Origin: Afipia sp. 1NLS2
GTDB taxonomy: Bacteria; Pseudomonadota; Alphaproteobacteria; Rhizobiales; Xanthobacteraceae
Length of the DNA: 64,000 nt
Reading direction: 5' to 3'
NCBI RefSeq assembly: GCF_000178995.1
Contig: NZ_ADVZ01000001.1
Span: forward strand, 1,708,001 to 1,772,000
Shown: one piece after another, positions 1 to 12,504 of the stretch
Layout of the letters: each line of letters starts with the position of its first letter
How positions within the stretch are numbered: the first letter of the stretch is position 1
Position numbers and translations under genes: made by a program
The notes under the pieces: generated by a model
The model's database searches: none
What the model saw: the letters and a program-made list of their open reading frames with translations, nothing else
Told to the model about the DNA's origin: nothing

Positions 1-233
1 TATTGTCCGGCCGCCGTACTGCGGTCGTCACCATGAAGACAAAGGGCGAGCTTGCTGCGCTGCGGGATGATCCGAGCGAGGACAGCGCGGTGTCGGCGCG
101 CCTGCAGGCCGGTGTGATCGCGCAGGTGAAGCGCTGCACCGGGAAGTGGTGCCGTATCACCGGCGAAGGATTTGACGGCTGGATCGAGCAGCAGCGGCTG
201 TGGGGTGTCTACGCCGACGAGAAGGTGAACTGA
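1..233 (+). CDS. SH3-like domain protein, C-terminal part only
   Basis: The reading frame enters from the left edge, so only the last 77 or so residues are seen and the true start is outside the window. The residues run through a small beta-rich module with the pattern of bacterial SH3 domains (SH3_3/SH3_4): an L-R-D-D-P turn, a V-K-R-C-x-G-K-W-C-R strand with two cysteines, and G-F-D-G-W-I-E-Q near the end. Such domains usually sit on exported proteins and bind peptidoglycan or protein partners. Function and localisation cannot be judged without the N-terminus. A strong terminator follows the stop codon. Confidence 0.6.
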   Translation, partial: LSGRRTAVVTMKTKGELAALRDDPSEDSAVSARLQAGVIAQVKRCTGKWCRITGEGFDGWIEQQRLWGVYADEKVN

Positions 234-270
234 CTGACCGCCAGTAAATAAATAATCAGGCGCAAAAAAA

Positions 271-301
271 GCCGGCCGGATCATCCGGCCGGCGTTTTTT
301 T
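271..301. terminator. Rho-independent terminator, bidirectional
   Basis: A perfect 10-bp GC-rich inverted repeat (GCCGGCCGGA / TCCGGCCGGC, loop TCA) is flanked by seven A on the left and seven T on the right. It can end transcription of both the SH3 gene (plus strand) and irr (minus strand, stop about 40 bases away). Confidence 0.9.
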
Positions 302-331
302 GAAAATTGTCGATGCGGCGCAGCGCGCCGT

Positions 332-826
332 TCAGCGCTTCTTGCGCAACCGCACGACCATATCGACGCGGCTGATTTCGTAGCCTTCCGGCACATCCGG
401 CATCTGCTGCAGCATCAGGTTCTGGTCGGGAATGTCGACCAGCTCGTGATTGCCTTCGAGATAGAAGTGGTGGTGCGCGGTGACGTTGGTGTCGAAATAA
501 GTCTTGGTGCCGTCGACGCTGACCTGACGCAACAGGCCGGCTTCGGTAAGCTGATTCAGCGTGTTGTAGACGGTTGCGAGCGATACCGGGACCTTGGCAA
601 GCGTCGCTTCCTCGTACAGCATTTCCGCGGTCAGGTGGCGGTCACCCTTGCCGAACAAAAGCCAGCCGAGCGCCATGCGCTGGCGGGTGGGGCGCAGTCC
701 GACGGATTGCAACATTTCGTTGACGTCATGCCACGGGCAGCCGGTGAGCACCGGCGCATGGCCATGAACGTATCCATGGACGTGACCGGCATCGGTATGC
801 CCCTCGGTGCTGTCGATCTCGCTCAC
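332..826 (-). CDS. irr: Iron response regulator Irr (Fur family, heme-responsive)
   Basis: This is a Fur-superfamily transcription factor that in Bradyrhizobium senses iron through heme and represses or activates iron and heme genes. With the GTG start at 826 the protein has 164 residues, almost exactly the family length. It carries the heme regulatory motif G-C-P-W-H-D (Cys30), known to bind heme and trigger degradation, the winged helix (R-P-T-R-Q-R to A-T-V-Y-N-T-L), and the second heme/metal site H-H-H at 118-120. I prefer the GTG at 826 over the upstream ATG at 883: an AGAGG stretch precedes it at good spacing, and the longer form would place a palindromic operator-like site inside the coding region. 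It is divergent from fabA. The motif content makes the assignment secure; the start is an inference. Confidence 0.93.
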   Translation of the reverse strand: MSEIDSTEGHTDAGHVHGYVHGHAPVLTGCPWHDVNEMLQSVGLRPTRQRMALGWLLFGKGDRHLTAEMLYEEATLAKVPVSLATVYNTLNQLTEAGLLRQVSVDGTKTYFDTNVTAHHHFYLEGNHELVDIPDQNLMLQQMPDVPEGYEISRVDMVVRLRKKR

Positions 827-853
827 TTTTCGGACCTCTGAAATACGCAACGC

Positions 854-872
854 TTGGAAACTAAGTTTCCAA
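854..872. promoter_or_regulatory. Palindromic operator-like site upstream of irr
   Basis: TTGGAAAC-taa-GTTTCCAA is an 8+8 inverted repeat lying 28 bases upstream of the chosen irr start. Size, symmetry and place suit a dimeric repressor site (Irr autoregulation, Fur/Mur or another factor). The binding protein is not known from sequence. Confidence 0.55.
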
Positions 873-895
873 AGATATGCCATATCGTAGCGAAG

Positions 896-911
896 GATGC
901 AACTACATGCA
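896..911 (-). promoter_or_regulatory. Paired TGCAT(C/G) hexamers, possible Fur/Mur site
   Basis: On the minus strand, TGCATG and TGCATC occur as direct repeats with a 10-base period, about 70-85 bases upstream of irr. Imperfect direct hexamer repeats have been reported as the Fur site at the irr promoter of Bradyrhizobium japonicum; the match here is by eye and from memory of that report. Confidence 0.35.
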
Positions 912-926
912 AGTTTTTCGCAACTG

Positions 927-943
927 GATCAAAGACTTTGATC
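927..943. promoter_or_regulatory. Perfect 17-bp palindrome between irr and fabA
   Basis: GATCAAAG-a-CTTTGATC is a perfect 8+8 inverted repeat about 95 bases upstream of fabA and 100 upstream of irr. It sits near the middle of the divergent intergenic region and could serve either promoter. The outer GATCAA/TTGATC bases recall CRP/FNR-type (FixK) half-sites, but the spacing differs from the FixK consensus, so the factor is open. Confidence 0.5.
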
Positions 944-1038
944 GAGGGTTCCGGAAAACCAATCGCTGCTTTGCCTGGCTGAAATGGCTATGTTAGGACC
1001 GGTTCGCAACCGGCATCGGGCCGATTGGGGGAGATTCG

Positions 1039-1569
1039 ATGCGCGAGCGGCAAAACAGCTATAATTACGAGGACTTGCTGGCTTGTGGCCGCGGCGAATT
1101 GTTCGGCCCCGGCAATGCCCAATTGCCCTTGCCGCCGATGCTGATGTTCGACCGAATTACCGAGATCTCGGACACCGGGGGCGAATTCGGCAAGGGGGTC
1201 ATCCGGGCGGAGCTCGACGTTAAGCCCGACCTGTGGTTTTTCGGCTGCCACTTCAAAGGCGACCCCGTGATGCCGGGCTGCCTCGGCCTCGATGCGCTGT
1301 GGCAGATGGTCGGTTTTTTCCTTGGCTGGACTGGCGGTGCCGGACGCGGGCGCGCACTTGGCCTTGGCGATCTGAAGTTTTCCGGTCAGGTGCTGCCAAA
1401 CGTCACCAAGGTTCAGTACCACATCGATATGAAGCGTGTGATGCGCTCCAAGCTCGTGCTCGGCGTGGCCGATGGCTGGCTTTCGACCGATGGCGAGATT
1501 ATCTATCGCGCAAGCGATCTGAAGGTCGGGCTTTTTCAACAGGACGCGCCGGCACAGGCCGGAAAGTAA
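1039..1569 (+). CDS. fabA: 3-hydroxydecanoyl-ACP dehydratase/isomerase FabA
   Basis: FabA dehydrates 3-hydroxydecanoyl-ACP and isomerises the trans-2 to the cis-3 decenoyl form, the branch point for unsaturated fatty acids in the cytoplasm. The 176-residue product has the usual family length. The active-site segment [20 protein letters not shown] places the catalytic His at 71 and Asp at 85, one residue off the E. coli pair. A GGGGGAG ribosome site precedes the ATG. It is first of fabA-fabB-fabI and divergent from irr. A small hairpin (CCGGTT-cgc-AACCGG, 999-1013) lies in the leader. Confidence 0.97.
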   Translation: MRERQNSYNYEDLLACGRGELFGPGNAQLPLPPMLMFDRITEISDTGGEFGKGVIRAELDVKPDLWFFGCHFKGDPVMPGCLGLDALWQMVGFFLGWTGGAGRGRALGLGDLKFSGQVLPNVTKVQYHIDMKRVMRSKLVLGVADGWLSTDGEIIYRASDLKVGLFQQDAPAQAGK

Positions 1570-1658
1570 TTCAGTGCGGGAGGTGCCTGGATTAAACTTC
1601 CAGGGCCGGTGAACGGCCGGACACAAGGCCACAACACGGAATCGAGTGAGGCAAAATC

Positions 1659-2882
1659 ATGCGACGAGTTGTCGTCACGGGGATGGGGATCGTCTCGTCC
1701 ATCGGAAACAACACTCAGGAAGTTCTGGCGAGTCTGCATGAGGCGAAGCCGGGCATCACGCGCGCGGAGGAATATGCCAAGCTTGGATTCCGTTCGCAGG
1801 TGCAGGGCGCGCCGACTCTGAATCCGGCCGAGGTGGTGGACCGCCGCGCAATGCGTTTTCTCGCGGAAGGGGCGGCGTGGAATCATGTCGCGATGGAACA
1901 GGCGATCCGCGATTCCGGCCTTGAGGAATCCGATGTGTCCAACGTGCGCACCGGCATCATCATGGGATCGGGCGGGCCTTCCGCGCGCACCATCGTCGAA
2001 GCCGCCGACACCACGCGTACCAAGGGACCGAAGCGCGTCGGCCCGTTTGCGGTGCCCAAGGCGATGTCCTCGACCGCGTCCGCAACGCTGGCGACCTGGT
2101 TCAAGATCAAGGGCGTGAACTATTCGATCTCCTCGGCCTGCGCGACCTCGAACCATTGCATCGGCAATGCCTACGAGATGATTCAGTACGGCAAGCAGGA
2201 CGTGATGTTCGCGGGCGGCTGCGAAGAACTCCACTGGTCGCTCTCGGTGCTGTTCGATGCGATGGGCGCGATGTCCTCGAAATACAATGACACGCCGTCC
2301 ACCGCTTCGCGGGCCTACGATGTGAATCGCGATGGTTTCGTCATCGCCGGCGGCGCCGGCGTCGTGGTGCTGGAAGAACTGGAGCACGCCAAGGCGCGCG
2401 GCGCGAGGATTTACGGCGAGATCGTCGGCTACGGCGCGACGTCTGATGGTTACGACATGGTCGCGCCCTCAGGCGAAGGCGCGGAGCGCTGCATGCGCAT
2501 GGCGCTGTCCACCGTGAAGGGGCAGATCGATTACATCAATCCGCACGCGACCTCGACGCCCGCGGGTGATCCGCCGGAAATCAATGCCATCCGCAAGGTG
2601 TTCGGCGTGGGCGACAAGTGCCCGCCGATCTCCGCCACCAAATCGCTGACCGGACATTCCCTGGGTGCGACGGGCGTGCAGGAAGCGATCTATTCGCTCT
2701 TGATGATGAACAACGGTTTCATCTGCGAGAGTGCCAACATTCAGGAACTCGATCCGGTGTTCGCCGACATGCCGATCGTGCGCAAGCGCATCGACAATGC
2801 TAAGGTCGGCACCGTGCTGTCGAACTCGTTCGGCTTCGGCGGCACCAACGCCACGCTGGTGTTCAAGCGACTGGATGCCTGA
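1659..2882 (+). CDS. fabB: 3-oxoacyl-ACP synthase I FabB
   Basis: Beta-ketoacyl-ACP synthase I elongates acyl-ACPs with malonyl-ACP and takes the cis-3-decenoyl product of FabA into the unsaturated branch. The 407-residue thiolase-fold protein shows the Cys-His-His triad: Cys161 in S-S-A-C-A-T-S, His297 in N-P-H-A-T-S-T-P, and Lys328/His333 in T-K-S-L-T-G-H-S. The C-terminal glycine-rich N-S-F-G-F-G-G-T-N is present. It lies 89 bases after fabA on the same strand, and a hairpin follows before fabI. Pairing with fabA separates it from FabF. Confidence 0.96.
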   Translation: MRRVVVTGMGIVSSIGNNTQEVLASLHEAKPGITRAEEYAKLGFRSQVQGAPTLNPAEVVDRRAMRFLAEGAAWNHVAMEQAIRDSGLEESDVSNVRTGIIMGSGGPSARTIVEAADTTRTKGPKRVGPFAVPKAMSSTASATLATWFKIKGVNYSISSACATSNHCIGNAYEMIQYGKQDVMFAGGCEELHWSLSVLFDAMGAMSSKYNDTPSTASRAYDVNRDGFVIAGGAGVVVLEELEHAKARGARIYGEIVGYGATSDGYDMVAPSGEGAERCMRMALSTVKGQIDYINPHATSTPAGDPPEINAIRKVFGVGDKCPPISATKSLTGHSLGATGVQEAIYSLLMMNNGFICESANIQELDPVFADMPIVRKRIDNAKVGTVLSNSFGFGGTNATLVFKRLDA

Positions 2883-2887
2883 TCTTC

Positions 2888-2909
2888 AACCCGTCCGCCC
2901 GGACGGGTT
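2888..2909 (+). terminator. Hairpin between fabB and fabI
   Basis: AACCCGTCCG-cc-CGGACGGGTT is a perfect 10-bp stem followed by TTCATTTG, just after the fabB stop. The U-tract is weak, so it looks like a leaky terminator or a processing/stability element that would lower fabI relative to fabAB. Confidence 0.6.
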
Positions 2910-2930
2910 TTCATTTGCTAGGACGAACCG

Positions 2931-3740
2931 ATGTCGGGATTGATGCATGGCAAGCGCGGGCTCATCATGGGCGTCGCCAACGATCACTCCATTGCCTGGG
3001 GAATTGCTAAAACCCTTGCCGCGCATGGCGCGGAGCTAGCCTTCACCTATCAGGGCGAGGCGCTTGGCAAGCGGGTGAAACCGCTCGCGGAATCGCTCGG
3101 CGCCAAGCTCGTTCTGCCTTGCGATGTCGAGGATATCGCCAGCGTTGACGCCACGTTCGATGCGATCAAGAACGCATGGAGCAAGATGGACTTTGTCGTC
3201 CATGCCATCGGCTTCTCGGACAAGAACGAGTTGAAGGGCCGTTACGTCGACACCACGCGCGCGAATTTTTCGCGCACCATGGTGATCTCCTGCTTCTCCT
3301 TCACCGAAGTCGCGGCACGTGCGGCGAAGCTGATGCCCGATGGCGGCGCGATGGTGACGCTGACATTCGGCGGCTCGACCCGCGTGATGCCGAATTACAA
3401 TGTAATGGGCGTCGCCAAGGCGGCGTTGGAGGCCTCGACTCGTTATCTCGCCGCCGATTTCGGCCGCGATGGCATTCGCGTCAACGCGATTTCGGCGGGG
3501 CCGGTCCGCACGCTGGCGGGCGCCGGCATTGGCGATTCGCGCGCGATGTTTGCGTTCCAGCAAAGGCATTCGCCGCTCGGCCGCGGCGTCACGCTCGACG
3601 AATTGGGCGGCACGGCGTTGTATCTGTTGTCGGATCTGTCGGGTGGTGTCACCGGCGAGACGCATTTCGTCGACGCCGGTTACAACATCATCTCGATGCC
3701 GCACCCCGATGCGCTGAAGGATAACGGCAACGCCGACTAG
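2931..3740 (+). CDS. fabI: Enoyl-ACP reductase FabI
   Basis: FabI reduces trans-2-enoyl-ACP with NAD(P)H, the last step of each elongation cycle. The 269-residue short-chain dehydrogenase fold shows the FabI-specific nucleotide motif G-V-A-N-D-H-S-I-A-W-G in place of the classic GxxxGxG, and the catalytic pair Tyr156-x6-Lys163 (Y-N-V-M-G-V-A-K), at the same numbers as in E. coli. The substrate-loop text G-P-V-R-T-L-A follows. It lies 48 bases after fabB, behind a hairpin, and converges on the GST gene with 3 bases between the stops. Confidence 0.95.
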   Translation: MSGLMHGKRGLIMGVANDHSIAWGIAKTLAAHGAELAFTYQGEALGKRVKPLAESLGAKLVLPCDVEDIASVDATFDAIKNAWSKMDFVVHAIGFSDKNELKGRYVDTTRANFSRTMVISCFSFTEVAARAAKLMPDGGAMVTLTFGGSTRVMPNYNVMGVAKAALEASTRYLAADFGRDGIRVNAISAGPVRTLAGAGIGDSRAMFAFQQRHSPLGRGVTLDELGGTALYLLSDLSGGVTGETHFVDAGYNIISMPHPDALKDNGNAD

Positions 3741-3743
3741 GCC

Positions 3744-4334
3744 TCAGGCCGTCAGCTTCGCAGCGGTCTGGAATGCGAGCCGCGCGGCGCACGCATCGAG
3801 ATAGCGGTCGAAATTCGGCCGTGTCGGAACCATCTTGAACATGCGGATGGCGTAATTGATGCCCGCGCCGATGGCGACATCGGCAGCGGAGAAATCGTCG
3901 CCCAGCAACCACGGTCCCTTCTCCAAAGCCTGATCCAGAACGTCGAAGGTTTGCGTCGTGCTGCCCCATGCAGCGCTGACAGCGGGGATTTCGAGCTTGA
4001 GGTAGGCCTGCAGGATGGCAGGCTCGATGCAACTCGGCGCAAAGAACATCCATTGCAGATATTTGGCGCGGCGCGGATCGCCGATGGGTGGCGCAAGCTT
4101 CGCCTGCGGATAACGGTCCGCGACATAGGTGCAGATCGCGGCTGATTCCGCCATCACGGCATCGCCATCGGCCAGCGCAGGCACCTTGCCCATCGGGTTG
4201 ATCGCAAGATAGTCCGGCGTCTTGTTCGCGCCGGTGGAGATGTCGGTCAGTACGCGTTCGTAGGGCTCGCCGGTTTCCTCCATCAGCCAGAGCGTGGTGA
4301 AGGAGCGTGAGCGCGGCGACCAATAGAGCTTCAT
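3744..4334 (-). CDS. Glutathione S-transferase family protein
   Basis: The 196-residue product has the two-domain GST layout: an N-terminal thioredoxin fold (about 1-75, cis-Pro52 in G-K-V-P-A-L, glutathione-binding E-S at 64-65) and a C-terminal helical domain with the hydrophobic-staple S-A-A-D-V-A-I-G. I place the start at M-K-L-Y-W because a GGGAGGT ribosome site sits just before it. Cytosolic GSTs conjugate or isomerise electrophiles or act as thiol peroxidases; the substrate is not predictable. It lies next to katG, possibly in an oxidative-stress context. Confidence 0.85.
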   Translation of the reverse strand: MKLYWSPRSRSFTTLWLMEETGEPYERVLTDISTGANKTPDYLAINPMGKVPALADGDAVMAESAAICTYVADRYPQAKLAPPIGDPRRAKYLQWMFFAPSCIEPAILQAYLKLEIPAVSAAWGSTTQTFDVLDQALEKGPWLLGDDFSAADVAIGAGINYAIRMFKMVPTRPNFDRYLDACAARLAFQTAAKLTA

Positions 4335-4413
4335 GCGAACCTCCCGAAGCAAAATTTGGCGACTGCTTTGAGGCAATCGTCCCAAAAGGGCAAGAGCGAG
4401 GGTGAAAATAAAA

Positions 4414-4438
4414 AACCTCCGCGAAAATCGCGGAGGTT
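4414..4438 (-). terminator. Terminator of katG
   Basis: An 11-bp inverted repeat (AACCTCCGCGA / TCGCGGAGGTT, 3-base loop) is followed on the minus strand by TTTTTATTTT. It lies about 30 bases downstream of the katG stop. Confidence 0.85.
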
Positions 4439-4464
4439 TGTTTTTGATCGGTCTGCTGCCGAGT

Positions 4465-6744
<2,280 letters not shown>

Positions 6745-6820
6745 TCAGTCTGGCGAGTGGATGTGACCGGAGTTTGGATTTATTCCAACATCAGGTCTAG
6801 TCGAATTGCCTTTGGCCTCC

Positions 6821-6837
6821 GATAAGATAATCTGATC
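6821..6837. promoter_or_regulatory. Palindrome in the katG-oxyR intergenic region
   Basis: GATaAGATaATCTgATC is a near-perfect palindrome (one mismatched pair in 8+8) ending 3 bases before the oxyR ATG. Its place suits an OxyR autoregulatory site, and it shares the GAT/ATC ends and AT-rich centre of rhizobial OxyR sites. Its closeness to the oxyR start would block oxyR translation or initiation more than katG. Confidence 0.45.
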
Positions 6838-6840
6838 GAC

Positions 6841-7764
6841 ATGATCACCCTGAAACAACTGCGATATTTGGCTGCCTTGGCGCAGCACGAGCATTTTGGC
6901 CGTGCGGCGGAGGCGTGTGCGGTGACGCAGCCCGCGCTCTCGATGCAGATCCGCGATCTAGAGGGCGAACTGGGGCTGGCGCTGGTGGAGCGCCGCCCGG
7001 GGGCGGTGACGCTGACCGATGCCGGACGGGACATCGCGAGACGGGGCGAGGACGTGCTGGCGAAGGCGCGCGACCTCGTGGATTTCGCGCACCATCGCGC
7101 ACAACCGCTGGCCGGTCGGCTCACGCTCGGCATGATTCCGTCGCTCGCGCCTTATGCGCTGCCGAAATTCCTGCCACTCCTCCAGGCGCGGTTCCCCGAC
7201 CTGCAACTCGAATTGCGTGAGACGCAGACGCGGCAAATGCTGAATGAGGTAAAAAGCGGGGCGCTCGATGCCGCCATGCTGGCGTTGCCGGTGCAGGAGA
7301 ACGACATCGACAGCATTGCCCTGTTCGACGATGCCTTCCTGCTGGCGGTGCCGGCGAACGATCCGCGCGACGAGACAAAGCGCGTCGTGGCAGGCGATAT
7401 CGAGCAGGAGCGCTTGATCCTGCTCGAAGACGGCCATTGCCTGCGCGATCAGGCGCTGGCGTTTTGTGCCACCGCTTCCGGCGGCCGCAATGCGGGCGGC
7501 ATGACATTCGGCGCGAGCAGCCTTGCGACGGTGATGCAGATGGTCGCGAGCGGCTATGGCATCACGCTCATTCCGCAAATCGCCGCCGATGTCGAATTGC
7601 GGGACGAGCGCGTGAAGATTTTGCGGTTCAAGGAGCCGCAGCCGGGGCGCAGCATCGGCCTGGTGTTTCGCCGCACCTCGCCGCGCAAGCAGGACTTTCA
7701 GGTTCTCAGCGATCTGGTGAAGGAATGCTTCGCGCCTCGCCGCGACAAAAGAAAAGGCGGCTGA
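6841..7764 (+). CDS. oxyR: Hydrogen peroxide-inducible activator OxyR (LysR family)
   Basis: This LysR-type regulator has an N-terminal helix-turn-helix (about 3-62, with A-A-E-A-C-A-V-T-Q-P-A-L-S) and a C-terminal periplasmic-binding-like sensor domain. The redox pair of OxyR is present: Cys200 in E-D-G-H-C-L-R-D-Q and Cys209 in A-L-A-F-C, matching E. coli Cys199 and Cys208, which form a disulfide on peroxide exposure. The length of 307 residues is normal. Divergence from katG is the classical arrangement and supports direct control of katG. The stop codon is inside the stem of the downstream terminator. Confidence 0.95.
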   Translation: MITLKQLRYLAALAQHEHFGRAAEACAVTQPALSMQIRDLEGELGLALVERRPGAVTLTDAGRDIARRGEDVLAKARDLVDFAHHRAQPLAGRLTLGMIPSLAPYALPKFLPLLQARFPDLQLELRETQTRQMLNEVKSGALDAAMLALPVQENDIDSIALFDDAFLLAVPANDPRDETKRVVAGDIEQERLILLEDGHCLRDQALAFCATASGGRNAGGMTFGASSLATVMQMVASGYGITLIPQIAADVELRDERVKILRFKEPQPGRSIGLVFRRTSPRKQDFQVLSDLVKECFAPRRDKRKGG

Positions 7765-7779
7765 ACTCAGCCGCCTTTT
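7752..7779. terminator. Bidirectional terminator between oxyR and sod
   Basis: A 13-bp perfect inverted repeat (AAAAGGCGGCTGA / TCAGCCGCCTTTT) serves both converging genes. The oxyR TGA stop is the last triplet of the left arm. Confidence 0.85.
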
Positions 7780-7797
7780 GGAATGTGACGTAACGCT

Positions 7798-8538
7798 TCA
7801 GAGCGTCAGCGTCCCGGCCTTCGCGGCGGCATAGCGTTCGCCGATCCTCTGCCAGTTCACCACGTTCCACCACGCCTTGAGATAGTCGGCGCGGCGGTTC
7901 TGGTAGTTCAGATAATAGGCGTGCTCCCACACGTCGTTGCCGAGTAGTACGCGCTTGCCGTACATCAGCGGCGTGTCCTGATTGGGCAGCGCCTCGATGC
8001 TGAGCTTGCCCTCTTTGTTGACGGTGACGAACACCCAGCCGGAGCCGAACTGGCCGGCGCCTGCGGTGTTGAACGCCGTCTTCATCTTGTCGAGATCGCC
8101 GAAGTCGCGGTTGATCGCCGCAAGAACCTCGCCCTCCGGTGCGCCGCCATTCGCCCCCATGATTTCCCAGAACATCGTGTGGTTGGCGTGGCCGCCGAGA
8201 TTGTTGCGGACGCCGACGCGGATGCCGTCCGGCACGTTGACGAGGTTGGCGAGGATGGTCTCGATCGGCGTCTGGCCGAGCTGCGGCGCGGTCTTGGCGA
8301 AATTGTTCATGTTGGCGACATAAGCGCCGTGATGCTTGTCATGGTGGATTTCCATGGTCTTCGCATCGATATGCGGCTCAAGCACGTTGGTCGCGTAAGA
8401 CAGCGGCGGCAGTTTGAAGGGGCCCTCGGCTGCGGCCGGTGCGGTGGGAGCCTGTGCGAGCGTGATGCGGGGCAATGCGGCTGTGGCGATAAGGCCGGCA
8501 GCCCCGGTGAACAGATGGCGGCGGGAAAGGCTGATCAT
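7798..8538 (-). CDS. Superoxide dismutase (Mn/Fe family) with Tat signal
   Basis: The 246-residue product begins with a twin-arginine signal (S-R-R-H-L-F-T, then a hydrophobic stretch to about 28 and an A-Q-A cleavage-like site), so export to the periplasm is predicted. The mature part is an Fe/Mn superoxide dismutase with metal ligands His56 (L-E-P-H-I-D), His120 (G-G-H-A-N-H), Asp202 and His206 (N-D-V-W-E-H-A-Y-Y). The G-G-H-A-N-H and N-Q-D-T-P-L patterns are those of manganese-type enzymes, though metal choice needs testing. It removes superoxide; next to katG and oxyR it completes a peroxide/superoxide cluster. A cytosolic SodB is probably encoded elsewhere. Confidence 0.92.
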   Translation of the reverse strand: MISLSRRHLFTGAAGLIATAALPRITLAQAPTAPAAAEGPFKLPPLSYATNVLEPHIDAKTMEIHHDKHHGAYVANMNNFAKTAPQLGQTPIETILANLVNVPDGIRVGVRNNLGGHANHTMFWEIMGANGGAPEGEVLAAINRDFGDLDKMKTAFNTAGAGQFGSGWVFVTVNKEGKLSIEALPNQDTPLMYGKRVLLGNDVWEHAYYLNYQNRRADYLKAWWNVVNWQRIGERYAAAKAGTLTL

Positions 8539-8631
8539 ACGAACGTCTCCCTGATGGGTCGTGCGCGAGTCGTCGCGCGATTGCTGAGGCTACGCCAGCG
8601 CTGCTGCGGGCGTCGCGCTATCCCAACAAAA

Positions 8632-8656
8632 AAGAGGCGGCAAAATGCCGCCTCTT
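8632..8656 (-). terminator. Terminator of pnp
   Basis: An 11-bp inverted repeat (AAGAGGCGGCA / TGCCGCCTCTT) with a T-rich run on the minus strand lies about 30 bases after the pnp stop. Confidence 0.85.
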
Positions 8657-8686
8657 CGCAAACTTTTGATTGGTCGCTTGACCGCC

Positions 8687-10831
<2,145 letters not shown>

Positions 10832-11127
10832 TCGAGTGTTCTTTCATCGTTTTCGGAAAATCAGGCTGGCCGGAAAATGCAAAAGCCATGCGCAAGATTG
10901 CGAGACGTTGAGCGCGAGGGCTTCAGCGTCCGGCGATCCTGCCATGGCTTCTGAATTTTGCGATGGCTGCCATCCTTCCGATGGTGCGGGCACCTTGCCC
11001 GTCGTGCCCAGCCGCCGGATTGCTGCTGGGTTTCACGCAAGCAAGCCATGCTTTGCGTGTTCGTACAGTGTCGGCCGTCGCCGGATGCGAATCCATGTTC
11101 GCGCCGGTGGCGGCCGGGAGCGCGGCT
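10832..11127. other. rpsO-pnp intergenic leader
   Basis: No convincing gene is present: the short frames have no ribosome site or family pattern. In E. coli the matching gap contains a hairpin cut by RNase III that controls pnp. I see GC-rich, partly self-complementary stretches here but no single dominant stem. Confidence 0.4.
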
Positions 11128-11397
11128 TTAGCGGCGGATGTTGTGCTTCTCAAGCAGCGCCTTGTAGCGCGCCTCGTCCTTCTTCTTCACATAATCGAGA
11201 AGCGAACGGCGCGTGGAGACGAGCTTCAGGAGGCCACGGCGGGAATGGTTGTCCTTGCTGTGGGTCTTGAAATGCTCGGTGAGGTTGGCGATGCGCTCGG
11301 AGAGGATCGCAACCTGGACTTCCGGCGAACCCGTGTCGCCGGCCTTCTTGGCATTGGTCTTGATGACTTCCGCTTTACGTTCTGCGGTAATCGACAT
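11128..11397 (-). CDS. rpsO: 30S ribosomal protein S15
   Basis: S15 binds the central domain of 16S rRNA and seeds platform assembly. With the ATG at 11397 it has exactly 89 residues, the universal length, starting M-S-I-T-A-E-R-K. Conserved blocks [17 protein letters not shown] and L-L-D-Y-V-K-K are all present. An in-frame TTG two codons earlier is rejected because the ATG is better spaced from AAGGA. It sits between truB and pnp. Confidence 0.97.
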   Translation of the reverse strand: MSITAERKAEVIKTNAKKAGDTGSPEVQVAILSERIANLTEHFKTHSKDNHSRRGLLKLVSTRRSLLDYVKKKDEARYKALLEKHNIRR

Positions 11398-11409
11398 CGT
11401 CAAATATCC

Positions 11410-12504
11410 TTAACTGCGGTCCGGGTTCGCAACGAGCCCGGTGAGGTTGAACACACGCTTGGGGATGAGTTCGCCATTGCCAAGCTCGGCGAGGGCCAGA
11501 AGCCTTCCTCCGACGGTGACATAGACTGTGCCGTTTAGAATTGGCGCATCCCGTCCGCGCAACAAAACCGCCTGGCCTCTTGCAAGCCTTGCGGCATCCG
11601 CCCGAGTGACGGCCAGTGCCGGGATGTCGTCCAGCGCGGTCTCAACGGGCAAAAGCGCGTCGGCGAGGCTGCCCTCGCCAGACGCGGCTCTATCGCACAA
11701 AGCCTCCAATTCCGCCAGCGGAATCATGTCGTCCTCAGTGAACGGGCCGCACTGGGTGCGCCGGAGTGCCGAAATATGCCCGTAGCAGCCCAGAAGGCGG
11801 CCCATATCGCGGGCCAGCGCCCGGACATAGGTTCCCTTGCCGCATTCGGTCTCGAACACCGAATGATCCTTATCCGATTGTTCCGTAAGGATTAATTCGT
11901 GAATCTCGACCTCGCGGGGCTGCAGGACGACGGTTTCGCCGTCACGGGCAAGATCATAGGCCCGCTCGCCCTGGATCTTGATGGCCGAGAACTGCGGCGG
12001 GGTCTGCTGGATCACGCCTGTGAAGCGGGGCAGGATCGTCCGGATGTCCCCGGCTGTGGGCCGGGCATCGGAGGTCTGGGTTGGCCGGCCCTCGACGTCA
12101 TCGGTGTCGCGTTCCTCGCCCCAGCGGACCGTGAAGCGATAGCGCTTGCGGCCATCCATCACGAAGGGAACGGTCTTGGTGGCTTCGCCCAGCGCAATCG
12201 GTAGCCCGCCGGAGGCGAGCGGATCGAGCGTGCCGGCGTGACCGACGCGCTTGGCGTTGAACAGCCGCTTCAGCACCGCGACCGCATGGGTTGAGGTCAT
12301 GCCGACAGGCTTGTCGAGGATGACCCAGCCGTGCACGTCGCGGCGGTCGCGCTTGAACTGCTGTTTCTTCTGGCGCGGGCGATTCCCGCCTGCATCAGTG
12401 CGATCATGAGCAGGCGTATCCGCCAAAATATTTTTTTCAGAAGCCGCATGAGAATCGCCATGCGGCGTCTCGCGCGTGCCCTGAGCGGGTGTTGCAGTCA
12501 TCAA
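11410..12504 (-). CDS. truB: tRNA pseudouridine-55 synthase TruB
   Basis: TruB makes pseudouridine 55 in the T-loop of tRNAs. The catalytic Asp94 lies in [12 protein letters not shown], and [13 protein letters not shown] marks the domain start near 59. The 364-residue protein carries an unusual N-terminal tail of about 57 residues, polar and rich in Lys/Arg/Gln ([14 protein letters not shown]). The ATG overlaps the rbfA stop by 4 bases (ATGA), which supports this start and translational coupling. Confidence 0.95.
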   Translation of the reverse strand: MMTATPAQGTRETPHGDSHAASEKNILADTPAHDRTDAGGNRPRQKKQQFKRDRRDVHGWVILDKPVGMTSTHAVAVLKRLFNAKRVGHAGTLDPLASGGLPIALGEATKTVPFVMDGRKRYRFTVRWGEERDTDDVEGRPTQTSDARPTAGDIRTILPRFTGVIQQTPPQFSAIKIQGERAYDLARDGETVVLQPREVEIHELILTEQSDKDHSVFETECGKGTYVRALARDMGRLLGCYGHISALRRTQCGPFTEDDMIPLAELEALCDRAASGEGSLADALLPVETALDDIPALAVTRADAARLARGQAVLLRGRDAPILNGTVYVTVGGRLLALAELGNGELIPKRVFNLTGLVANPDRS

